Assembly (NCBI GenBank): GCA_001872985.1
Contig: MNYA01000420.1
Span: forward strand, 1 to 7,695
Source: a bacterium CG2_30_54_10
GTDB taxonomy: Bacteria > Muiribacteriota > Ozemobacteria > Ozemobacterales > Ozemobacteraceae
Reading direction: 5' to 3'
Length of the DNA stretch: 7,695 nt
Part shown: in pieces, positions 1 through 5,668 of the stretch
Position numbering within the stretch: position 1 is the stretch's first letter
How the letters are laid out: each line of letters starts with the position of its first letter
Made by a program: the position numbers and the translations under genes
The notes under the pieces: generated by a model
The model's database searches: none
Seen by the model: the letters and a program-made list of their open reading frames with translations, nothing else
What the model was told of the DNA's origin: nothing

Positions 1-2448
1 GTTGGATTGACGACTAAAACTATTCCGGGGCTGATCAAAAAAACCAATAACCCCCGTTTCGTATGGGATGCCTACCGGCGCCTGATCATGATGTATTCGG
101 ATGTAGTCATGGAAAAAGCCGAGGGAACCGAGCCGGCCGAAGGCAAGGGAATTCGCAAGCAGCTTGATGAAATGCTCCAGGATCTGAAGACGAAAAAAGG
201 CTATAAGAGCGACACCGAACTTTCGGCCAAAGACCTCGAGCAGCTTTCCACTGATTTCCGTAAGCGTGTGAAAAAAGTCCTCGGGAAAGAATTCCCCGAC
301 GACCACATGGATCAGCTTTGGGGCGGAATCAATGCCGTATTCAAAAGCTGGAATGGAAAACGCGCGATTTCCTACCGCCGCATCGAAAGCATTCCCGACG
401 AATGGGGAACCGCCGTCACCGTGATGGCAATGGTTTTCGGGAACATGGGCGACACTTCCGCCACCGGCGTTGCATTCACCCGCAATCCGGCGACCGGCGA
501 GAACAAGTTTTACGGCGAGTGGCTGAGCAATGCCCAGGGGGAAGACGTCGTAGCTGGAATCCGGACTCCAAGCCCTCTGAACGATGACACCAAGAACGAC
601 CAAAACAGGCACCTCAAGAGCCTCGAAGAAGCCATGCCCGATACTTACAAGGCGCTCTCCGACATCCGGACCAAGCTCGAAAAGCATTACAAAGACATGC
701 AGGACATCGAGTTTACCATCCAGGACGGCAAATTGTACATGCTCCAATGCCGCTCCGGAAAGCGCACTGGAACCGCGGCTATCAACATGGCCATGGACAT
801 GCTTGGGGAAAGGCTGATTAGCGAGGAGACCGCGGTTCTTCGAGTGAAGCCCGCCCAACTCGACGAACTTCTCCATCCTATCATCGATCCTTCCGCCGAA
901 TTGAAGCACGAACCTGTAGCCAAAGGTCTTCCCGCCGGCCCCGGCGGCGCTGTCGGACAGATCGTGTTTGCGGCGGCCGATGCAGTCGCCTGGGCGAAGC
1001 AGGGCAAATCGGTCATCCTGGTCCGCGAGGAGACAAACCCCGAGGATGTCGAGGGAATGCGTGCCGCCCAGGGTATTCTGACCGCGAGGGGCGGAATGAC
1101 TTCCCATGCGGCGCTTGTAGCACGCGGTTGGGGAAAATGCTGTATCGTCGGCGCCGGGATGCTACATCCAAATGCCGGTGATAAGAACCTCAAGATTCAG
1201 GGTTCCAAAAAAACCTACAAAGAAGGCGATTTCATAACCCTCAATGGCACCCGCGGCTTCGTCTACCCCGGAAAACTCGCGATGATTGACGCCACCGAAA
1301 ACCCCCAATTTCAGAAGTTCATGAAAATTGTCGACAAGTCCCGCAAGATGCAGGTCTGGACGAATGCCGATACACCCAAAGATGCCAGAATAGCACGCCA
1401 ATTCGGCGCCGAGGGAATCGGCCTTTTCCGGACGGAACACATGTTTTACGGCGAAGGCTCCGACCAGGCTCTATTCTTGCTTCGCAGGATGATCCTCTCC
1501 AATACGGAGGTAGAGCGAAAGGCGGCGTTAAAAGAGCTTTTCCACTTCGTCAAAAGGGACATCAAGGGAACGATGGCCGAGATGGAAGGCCTCCCGGTGA
1601 CATTCCGCCTGCTCGACCCGCCTCTCCACGAGTTTGTTCCGCAGGGCGCCGAGAAACAAGCCGAGTTGGCAAAGAGCCTCGGCATCAAGGTTGATGACAT
1701 CAAGAAACGCGGTGAAGCCCTTCATGAGAACAATCCCATGATGGGGCACCGCGGGGTCAGACTTGGAATCACCTATCCCGAAATTTCTGAAATGCAGATC
1801 AGGGCCATTTTCGAGGGCGCGGCTGAACTCCTCAAGGAAGGCAAGAACGTGCATCCCGAGATCATGGTACCGGTTACCTGCGATGTGCGCGAACTGGACT
1901 TCACAAAGAAGATCGTCGACCGGGTTTACGATGAGGTTCTCAAGACGACAGGCCTTCAGAAGATCGAATACAAATACGGAACGATGATCGAGATCCCAAG
2001 AGCAGCTCTGCTGGCGGATCGAATGGCCCAATCGGCTGAATTTTTTTCCTTCGGAACCAACGATCTATCTCAGATGGGCTTCGGCTTCAGCCGGGACGAC
2101 ATCGGAACCTTCCTTCAGGACTATCTCGACAAACACATCCTGGATGCCGATCCTTTCCAGACCATTGATCAGGACGGGATCGGCCAGCTCATTCAGATGA
2201 GCGTCGAGCGCGGTCGCAAAACACGCCCCGAACTCGTTGTCGGAATCTGTGGAGAGCAGGGTGGAGACCCGGCCTCGGTTGAATTCTGCTTCAAGAATGG
2301 CCTCGATTATGTCAGTTGCTCACCTTTTCGGGTTCCAATCGCAAGACTTGCCGCGGCCCATGCCTCCCTCAAGCACAAAGACCTTCGCGAAAAGGTACTG
2401 ACGACACAAAACCACACTCCGCCGAAGACGAACGTCCAGGAGGCGTGA
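1..2448 (+). CDS. ppdK: Pyruvate, phosphate dikinase, 5'-truncated by the window edge
   Basis: The enzyme interconverts pyruvate + ATP + Pi and PEP + AMP + PPi in the cytoplasm, serving gluconeogenesis or PPi-dependent glycolysis. The frame is open from base 1, beginning VGLTTKTIPGLIKKTNNPRF. This matches family members about 110 residues into the usual ~875, so the TTG at 7 is not a start. The visible 815 codons cover the rest of the ATP-grasp domain (TGVAFTRNPATGE, NAQGEDVVAG), the swivelling phosphohistidine domain (GGMTSHAALVARG, catalytic His codon at 1105, and the Thr two codons earlier that regulatory proteins phosphorylate in this family), and the PEP-binding TIM barrel. Barrel residues seen are Arg in FRTEHMF (1429), Arg in FRLLDPPLHEF (1606), Glu in GTMIEIPRAAL (1990), Asn in FGTNDLSQM (2059) and the catalytic Cys in YVSCSPFRVP (2317). 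All key residues are present, so it looks functional. A short polar tail follows the barrel. No terminator is evident after the TGA at 2446. The identification is very secure. Confidence 0.98.
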   Translation, partial: VGLTTKTIPGLIKKTNNPRFVWDAYRRLIMMYSDVVMEKAEGTEPAEGKGIRKQLDEMLQDLKTKKGYKSDTELSAKDLEQLSTDFRKRVKKVLGKEFPDDHMDQLWGGINAVFKSWNGKRAISYRRIESIPDEWGTAVTVMAMVFGNMGDTSATGVAFTRNPATGENKFYGEWLSNAQGEDVVAGIRTPSPLNDDTKNDQNRHLKSLEEAMPDTYKALSDIRTKLEKHYKDMQDIEFTIQDGKLYMLQCRSGKRTGTAAINMAMDMLGERLISEETAVLRVKPAQLDELLHPIIDPSAELKHEPVAKGLPAGPGGAVGQIVFAAADAVAWAKQGKSVILVREETNPEDVEGMRAAQGILTARGGMTSHAALVARGWGKCCIVGAGMLHPNAGDKNLKIQGSKKTYKEGDFITLNGTRGFVYPGKLAMIDATENPQFQKFMKIVDKSRKMQVWTNADTPKDARIARQFGAEGIGLFRTEHMFYGEGSDQALFLLRRMILSNTEVERKAALKELFHFVKRDIKGTMAEMEGLPVTFRLLDPPLHEFVPQGAEKQAELAKSLGIKVDDIKKRGEALHENNPMMGHRGVRLGITYPEISEMQIRAIFEGAAELLKEGKNVHPEIMVPVTCDVRELDFTKKIVDRVYDEVLKTTGLQKIEYKYGTMIEIPRAALLADRMAQSAEFFSFGTNDLSQMGFGFSRDDIGTFLQDYLDKHILDADPFQTIDQDGIGQLIQMSVERGRKTRPELVVGICGEQGGDPASVEFCFKNGLDYVSCSPFRVPIARLAAAHASLKHKDLREKVLTTQNHTPPKTNVQEA

Positions 2449-2471
2449 GAAACCCGGAGAAACCTTGGAAG

Positions 2472-2503
2472 CCGAGAAACCGAGAAACCGAGAAACCGAG
2501 AAG
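2472..2503 (+). repeat. Short tandem array, 8-nt unit CCGAGAAA, four copies
   Basis: Four head-to-tail units run at 2472, 2480, 2488 and 2496. The first three are exact and the last ends in G instead of A. Degenerate related sequence (GGAGAAACC, TTGGAAGCC) precedes it from 2455. The + strand is almost entirely purine apart from the CC of each unit. The array lies 24 bases after the ppdK stop codon and shows no spacers of the CRISPR kind. It looks like a slippage-prone microsatellite; any function is unknown. Confidence 0.85.
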
Positions 2504-2539
2504 TTGAGACCTGAATTTTGCAATCGGAAGCTAAATATT

Positions 2540-2621
2540 GTCATTGCGAGCGAAGCGAAACGGAGCAATCTCGTCCTTTGCTGAAAGGTTGCTTCATCGC
2601 TTCCTTGCTCGCGATGGCACG
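2540..2621. repeat. REP-like imperfect inverted repeat (GTCATTGCGAGCGAAGCG type)
   Basis: The left arm (2540-2570) begins GTCATTGCGAGCGAAGCGA and ends GAGCAATC. The right arm (2588-2620) reads, on the other strand, as GTGCCATCGCGAGC...GAAGCGATGAAGCAAC. The arms pair over CATYGCGAGC, GAAGCGA and AGCAA, with small bulges and about 17 bases between them. Short non-coding palindromes opening GTCATTGCGAGCGAAGC are, from general knowledge, common in many bacterial genomes as dispersed intergenic elements. Assignment to a dispersed family here is inferred from one copy plus the similar elements at 5401 and 5481. Confidence 0.75.
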
Positions 2622-2651
2622 TTGTTAGCTAGAAAATTGAACTGAAAAACT

Positions 2652-2704
2652 TGGAAAGCCAGGAAAGCCAGGAAAGCTTGGAAAGCCAGGAAAGCTTGGA
2701 AGGG
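2652..2704 (+). repeat. Short tandem array, 9-nt unit WGGAAAGCY, about 5.9 copies
   Basis: Units start at 2652, 2661, 2670, 2679 and 2688 (TGGAAAGCC, AGGAAAGCC, AGGAAAGCT, TGGAAAGCC, AGGAAAGCT), with a degenerate last unit at 2697. The first base alternates T/A and the last C/T while the GGAAAGC core is constant. The motif resembles TTGGAAGCC, which precedes the 8-nt array at 2472, so the two arrays may share an origin on either side of the REP-like element. No coding or regulatory role can be assigned. Confidence 0.85.
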
Positions 2705-2728
2705 TGTGACCTTTGAAGTGTGTTGAGG

Positions 2729-2756
2729 TTGTTAACAACTCAGCCGGCTGTAGAAT
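2729..2756 (+). promoter_or_regulatory. Candidate sigma-70 type promoter for nusB, overlapped by palindromes
   Basis: A possible -35 box TTGTTA (2729-2734, 4 of 6 to TTGACA) lies 16 bases from a possible -10 box TAGAAT (2751-2756, 5 of 6 to TATAAT), giving a leader of about 50 bases before the nusB ATG. The -35 box sits inside the perfect 12-base palindrome GTTGTTAACAAC (2728-2739). The spacer contains the perfect 10-base palindrome CAGCCGGCTG (2741-2750). The palindromes could be operator sites or chance. The position, after the repeats and before a well-formed ribosome binding site, is sensible, but the sigma-factor assignment is a consensus match only. Confidence 0.4.
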
Positions 2757-2800
2757 GCCCGAACCGCCACATGGCGCGAGGGTCACTTCCGCTTGGAAGC

Positions 2801-2805
2801 AAGGA
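2801..2805 (+). promoter_or_regulatory. Ribosome binding site that fixes the nusB start
   Basis: AAGGA lies 8 bases before the ATG at 2814. An upstream in-frame TTG at 2793 would add seven residues, but it would place this Shine-Dalgarno sequence inside the coding region and lacks one of its own. The ATG also gives the usual NusB N-terminus (a basic stretch directly before AREAAMKALYQ). Confidence 0.6.
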
Positions 2806-2813
2806 CGACACTG

Positions 2814-3557
2814 ATGCCCTCACGGCGGAGAAAGGCTCGAGAAGCGGCGATGAAGGCGCTGTATCAGAATGACCTGGTCGGGCATGACATGCTCGAATCC
2901 CTCGATCAGGTTGTAGCTGAAGACCATCTTCAGCTCGCTCTCGAAGCCTTCGCTCGTGAGTTTGTCAGCGGAACTCCCGCGGTGCAGGCCAATGTCAGCG
3001 GAATCGAAAGGTTCATCACCGATTTCGCCGGCATCTCACTCGCCACGGCACGAGATCCGTTACAACTCCGCGGTGCTCTGCTCGGGCTTATCGATGAATC
3101 CTTTCCAAAAGATCGGCGGGCAGCTATCGCCGGAGACCGCAATGGAATTGACACGCTCGTTGAAAAGGCGTCGTCTAAGGCGAAAAATGTATCCCAACTT
3201 CTGACTTTTGCCCGCGAGTTGGTCGTGGCAACCCAAGATCATCAGAAAGAGATCGACGAGGTTCTATCGAGGTTTGCCGACCATTGGTCGATCGAGCGGA
3301 TGGCCAGCCTCGACCGTTCGATCCTTCGTTTCGCCACATGTGAGCTGCTTTTCTTTTCCGAAATTCCGGTCAACGTCACTATCAACGAGGCCATCGAGAT
3401 CGCGAAAAAATTCTCTACTGAAAGAAGCTGTGAGTTCGTGAATGGAATCCTCGATAAAATACAGCGTGAATTGAAGCCGGGGAAAAATGACCCACGGAAA
3501 AAGAGTCCGGTCGAAGCGCCCGAGAACACAACCCCACCCGGAGCAACCAAAGAGTGA
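2814..3557 (+). CDS. nusB: Transcription antitermination protein NusB, extended form with internal duplication
   Basis: NusB binds the boxA RNA element together with NusE (ribosomal protein S10) and supports antitermination, mainly of rRNA operons. The start at 2814 is chosen from its ribosome binding site; a TTG at 2793 is the alternative. The 247-residue product is far longer than the usual ~130-160. The N-terminus PSRRRKAREAAMKALYQNDL is the typical arginine-rich RNA-binding helix. The canonical C-terminal half spans about residues 132-215 (FARELV, HWSIERMASLDRSILRFATCELLF, INEAIEIAKKFSTERSCEFVNGILDKI). Between them, residues 46-93 form a degenerate copy of residues 132-179: without gaps, 14 of 48 positions are identical, including FARE at both starts. 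The last ~27 residues are rich in Lys, Pro and Glu and probably disordered. The gene precedes a chemoreceptor gene by 55 bases, an unusual partner. The family call is secure; the effect of the extra half-domain is unknown. Confidence 0.93.
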   Translation: MPSRRRKAREAAMKALYQNDLVGHDMLESLDQVVAEDHLQLALEAFAREFVSGTPAVQANVSGIERFITDFAGISLATARDPLQLRGALLGLIDESFPKDRRAAIAGDRNGIDTLVEKASSKAKNVSQLLTFARELVVATQDHQKEIDEVLSRFADHWSIERMASLDRSILRFATCELLFFSEIPVNVTINEAIEIAKKFSTERSCEFVNGILDKIQRELKPGKNDPRKKSPVEAPENTTPPGATKE

Positions 3558-3597
3558 AGTTTCCGCTTCTTCTCTCCGATAACAAGGACAGATTGCC

Positions 3598-3603
3598 AGG
3601 AGG
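3598..3603 (+). promoter_or_regulatory. Strong ribosome binding site of the receptor/PilZ gene
   Basis: A perfect AGGAGG lies 9 bases before the ATG at 3613. The 55-base gap after the nusB stop shows no promoter-like pair or terminator hairpin, so translation of this gene from a nusB transcript is the simplest reading. Confidence 0.8.
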
Positions 3604-3612
3604 CAGATCCTG

Positions 3613-5313
3613 ATGGGTCTTTCGTCCGTCCTCATCAACAAAAAATCCGATCCGCACAAAAACATTTGGGTTACATCGTTCGTCATCGGCGCCATTGCAG
3701 GAGCTGCTTTTGCGGGAATGGGGATCGCCCTTTTCGGAGTAGGCGCAAAGTCCAAGCTCAATTTCATCCTTGCCTCGCTTGGTGTCGGCGCCAGCATGGG
3801 CGGGGTGATCGGGTGGTTCGGCCGCGAGATCGTGCTCGGACTCATCACTCTTGTTCTCACCGAACTGGAAGATAAGGTCGGGCTTCAGCGTCTGGCGTTC
3901 ACCTCCACCAAATCGGGTCTTAGCCGCGATCTCGACATCTTCGACCAGATGTTCAATCTGGTTGTCTCGATTCTCAAGCGTGTTCTTTTGATCTCGTTCC
4001 GCCTCGAGGAAGCTTCTGGCGACCTCGATCGCACGGCGCAGGTCAGTTCTCAGGTCATCAAGGAGATTGTCGAAAAGGTCGAGCAGGTCAACAAGAATGC
4101 GGTCGACAACGCGGCGAATCTTCGCGAAACGATCTCGTCCCTCGAAAGCAGTTTCAGCATAACCAAAGACATCAGCTCCAAGCTTGTCATCGCCCGGGAG
4201 GACAGCCAGGGAGTCGCCCAGATCGCGCAGGGCACGCAGTCTTCGGTCAAGGAAGCGGTCACCAAGATGGTCAAAATCAAAGAGCTCACCGAAGGCTCGG
4301 CCAAGCTGGTTAACGATCTGAACGACCGCAGCAAACAGATTGGAGCGATTCTGACGGAGATCGCCAACATTGCCGAGAAAACCAACCTTTTGGCGCTCAA
4401 TGCCGCCATCGAAGCAGCGCGTGCCGGAGAGCAGGGTCGAGGTTTCGCGGTTGTCGCCGAAGAGGTCCGCAAACTTGCCCGCGGCTCGGCCGAGTCATCG
4501 AAGAAAATCAACAACCTCATCAATGACATTCTGCAGAAGACAGAAAATGCCGCTGAAATGATGAGATCGAACACATCGAAGGTCTACGAGGGCATGGACG
4601 TCGTTAACGCGGTCAACGCAGGTCTCGGAAAAATGGTGGAAACCGCGCTGACCCTCAATGAAATCATCAAGGATATCAGCACGTCAGCACAGCAGCAAAG
4701 CGAAACCTCCGATCAGATGTATCAGAAGGTTAATACTATTTCGAAGATAACCGACCAGATATCCCTGCAAATCCAGAACGTAGCCAACGCTGCTCTCGGA
4801 AAGACGGTCATCGTCGATCAGACCAGCAGCTCAGCCAAGGAACTGAGAACCCTTTCCGATATTTTCCAAAACGCCCTTGTTCCGTTCAAGTTCAAGGTCG
4901 AGGGAGCGAGCAAACGCGCGTTCGTTCGAACCGAAGCACGCATTCCTTGTAAATTCAAGGTTCTTCTTTCCGGCGAACTCGTAGACAGCAACCTGACATC
5001 GGGCGATTTCGAAATGCGCGGCGTGATAACCAACCTGTCGGCGGGTGGCTGCGTCGTCGAAACGGGCCAGGATCTCGAACAAGGAAAATACGTGATTTTC
5101 TCTTTCCAGCTCAGCAATCAATTCGTCCAGGGCATCCAAGGGCGCCTCGTCAGACTCAAAAAGGCCGCCGGCGAAACCGACGTGATGGGGAAGGACACCT
5201 ACGAAGGCGTCATCTCCTTCAACAATGTTTCCAGAGAACACGAGAAGGTGATCGTTGATTACGTCCTGAACGCGCAGAAGCAGTTCGAACAAGCTCTTGG
5301 AATCGAAGGCTAA
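3613..5313 (+). CDS. Membrane-anchored methyl-accepting chemotaxis-type protein with C-terminal PilZ domain
   Basis: The 566-residue protein has a glycine-rich hydrophobic N-terminus: one likely membrane helix at about 18-43 and a second hydrophobic stretch at about 49-83. Only about six residues lie between them, so there is no periplasmic ligand-binding domain. I recognise no HAMP domain. A long helical signalling region follows. Its conserved hairpin tip spans 255-289 (EKTNLLALNAAIEAARAGEQ, then GRGFAVVAEEVRKLA), the part that contacts CheA and CheW in this family. From about residue 430 a PilZ domain begins, with R435-A-F-V-R439 (RxxxR) and N474-L-S-A-G-G479 (NxSxxG), the two cyclic-di-GMP contact motifs. 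No CheR/CheB-tethering pentapeptide ends the chain. MCP-PilZ fusions are known, for example Tlp1 of Azospirillum brasilense. Inference: it reads intracellular cyclic-di-GMP and passes the signal to a chemotaxis-type kinase. No che genes lie in the window, so the partner pathway is unknown. Confidence 0.93.
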   Translation: MGLSSVLINKKSDPHKNIWVTSFVIGAIAGAAFAGMGIALFGVGAKSKLNFILASLGVGASMGGVIGWFGREIVLGLITLVLTELEDKVGLQRLAFTSTKSGLSRDLDIFDQMFNLVVSILKRVLLISFRLEEASGDLDRTAQVSSQVIKEIVEKVEQVNKNAVDNAANLRETISSLESSFSITKDISSKLVIAREDSQGVAQIAQGTQSSVKEAVTKMVKIKELTEGSAKLVNDLNDRSKQIGAILTEIANIAEKTNLLALNAAIEAARAGEQGRGFAVVAEEVRKLARGSAESSKKINNLINDILQKTENAAEMMRSNTSKVYEGMDVVNAVNAGLGKMVETALTLNEIIKDISTSAQQQSETSDQMYQKVNTISKITDQISLQIQNVANAALGKTVIVDQTSSSAKELRTLSDIFQNALVPFKFKVEGASKRAFVRTEARIPCKFKVLLSGELVDSNLTSGDFEMRGVITNLSAGGCVVETGQDLEQGKYVIFSFQLSNQFVQGIQGRLVRLKKAAGETDVMGKDTYEGVISFNNVSREHEKVIVDYVLNAQKQFEQALGIEG

Positions 5314-5400
5314 GCCCTTAAATAAAAGGGAAGTAGGGATTAGGGGAAAAGGTATCATCGCAATAATTCGGGGTAATGCAATATGAACCACCTTAAAAAT

Positions 5401-5470
5401 GTCATCTCGAACGAATGTGAGAGATCTTCCCTTCCACGGGAACAAGATTTCCCCCTTCGGTCGAAATGAC
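5401..5470. repeat. REP-like inverted repeat (GTCATCTCGAACGAATGTGA type)
   Basis: The left arm 5401-5428 (GTCATCTCGAACGAATGTGA, then GAGATCTT) pairs with the right arm 5444-5470, which read on the other strand is GTCATTTCGACCGAAGGGGG then AAATCTT. About 15 bases separate them. The arm resembles the element at 2540 in its plan (GTCATnnCGAnCGAA...ATCT). Short palindromes of this general form are widely dispersed in bacterial intergenic DNA; copy number here cannot be judged from the window. Confidence 0.75.
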
Positions 5471-5480
5471 AGCATCGTTT

Positions 5481-5511
5481 GTCATTCCGAACGAATGTGA
5501 GGAATCTTGCC
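5481..5511. repeat. Lone REP-like arm (GTCATTCCGAACGAATGTGA)
   Basis: This arm repeats the left arm at 5401 in the same orientation (GTCATTCCGAACGAATGTGA then GGAATCTTGCC) but has no matching right arm downstream. Its start is also the inverse of the right arm of the preceding element: 12 of 15 bases pair across the 10-base gap 5471-5480. The three arms therefore form a left-right-left composite in which the middle arm can fold with either neighbour. Confidence 0.65.
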
Positions 5512-5653
5512 TTATGTTGAGAATAAGCTAATGCTCCTTCTTTTTGAGCAGATACCGCTCTCCTTTATTGAGAAAACAGGGGAAAAGCCTACTAAAGGCG
5601 GGAATTGAATCGCTGATATCACAAAAGGCAATGCGCTCTTAGTTTAAACTTCC

Positions 5654-5661
5654 GGAAGGGA
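5654..5661 (+). promoter_or_regulatory. Ribosome binding site of the pilB-like gene
   Basis: GGAAGGGA lies 7 bases before the ATG at 5669, supporting that start. Its first half is part of the palindrome CTTCCGGAAG (5649-5658), so a small hairpin could partly cover the site; whether this matters is unknown. Confidence 0.65.
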
Positions 5662-5668
5662 TTTTTCC

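Larger units (their letters stand above)
2449..2813. other. Gene-free repeat-rich spacer between ppdK and nusB
   Basis: This 365-base stretch has no credible coding region. It holds, in order, a purine-rich 8-nt tandem array, a REP-like imperfect inverted repeat, a purine-rich 9-nt tandem array, two neighbouring palindromes overlapping a candidate promoter, and the nusB ribosome binding site. Each is listed separately. A short open frame from the ATG at 2771 overlaps the nusB start out of frame and is not supported. No clear intrinsic terminator for ppdK is visible. Confidence 0.8.
5353..5574. repeat. Spacer segment bounded by CAATAATTCGGGG and CCTTTATTGAGAA (copy 1)
   Basis: The left boundary (5353-5373) matches 7460-7480 at 20 of 21 positions. 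The right boundary (5562-5574) is identical over 13 bases to 7551-7563. The boundaries are partly inverted copies of each other: CGCAATAA at 5359-5366 can pair with TTATTGAG at 5565-5572 at 7 of 8 positions. The interior holds the REP-like arms and shows no clear similarity to the interior of copy 2. This could be a non-autonomous mobile element, an intergenic repeat that received nested insertions, or conserved regulatory ends. No transposase or clear target-site duplication is visible. Confidence 0.5.
5314..5668. other. Gene-free spacer upstream of the pilB-like gene
   Basis: This 355-base stretch has no credible gene. It starts AT-rich and weakly structured (CCCTT/AAGGG at 5315-5330, no T run). 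It then carries CAATAATTCGGGG (ending 5373), a REP-like inverted repeat (5401-5470), a lone third arm (5481-5511) and CCTTTATTGAGAA (5562-5574), and ends in the pilB ribosome binding site. The last ~90 bases would hold the promoter and leader of the ATPase gene, but I could not recognise a convincing -35/-10 pair or a known riboswitch. Confidence 0.75.

Noticed and set aside
7..9. TTG as start codon of the first gene
   Set aside because: The frame is open to base 1 and family alignment shows about 110 residues are missing upstream, so the gene runs in from outside the window.
2615..2630. Sigma-54-like promoter TGGCACG-N4-TAGCT (GG-N10-GC)
   Set aside because: It fits the core spacing but lies in the right arm of the REP-like repeat, nearly 200 bases from nusB, a gene not normally under sigma-54 control. 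Probably chance.
2472..2704. CRISPR array
   Set aside because: The repeats are 8-9 bases, directly abutting, with no unique spacers and no cas genes in the window.
2793..2795. TTG as start codon of nusB
   Set aside because: The ATG at 2814 has AAGGA at the right distance and yields the normal NusB N-terminus; the TTG has no such site.
2771..2872. Small open frame overlapping the nusB start
   Set aside because: About 33 codons, out of frame with nusB, no ribosome binding site and low-complexity composition.
5315..5330. Intrinsic terminator CCCTT/AAGGG after the receptor gene
   Set aside because: The stem is only five base pairs with no T run; too weak to call.
4831..5475. Minus-strand open frame of about 214 codons across the receptor end and the REP-like repeat
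   Set aside because: It lies opposite a well-supported gene, runs through the palindromic repeat and resembles no family I recognise. It is the antisense shadow of biased codon use.
5575..5668. Cyclic-di-GMP riboswitch in the pilB-like leader
   Set aside because: Tempting given the gene context, but the conserved class I core and tetraloop/receptor pattern could not be found in AAAGCCTACTAAAGGCGG or the sequence after it.
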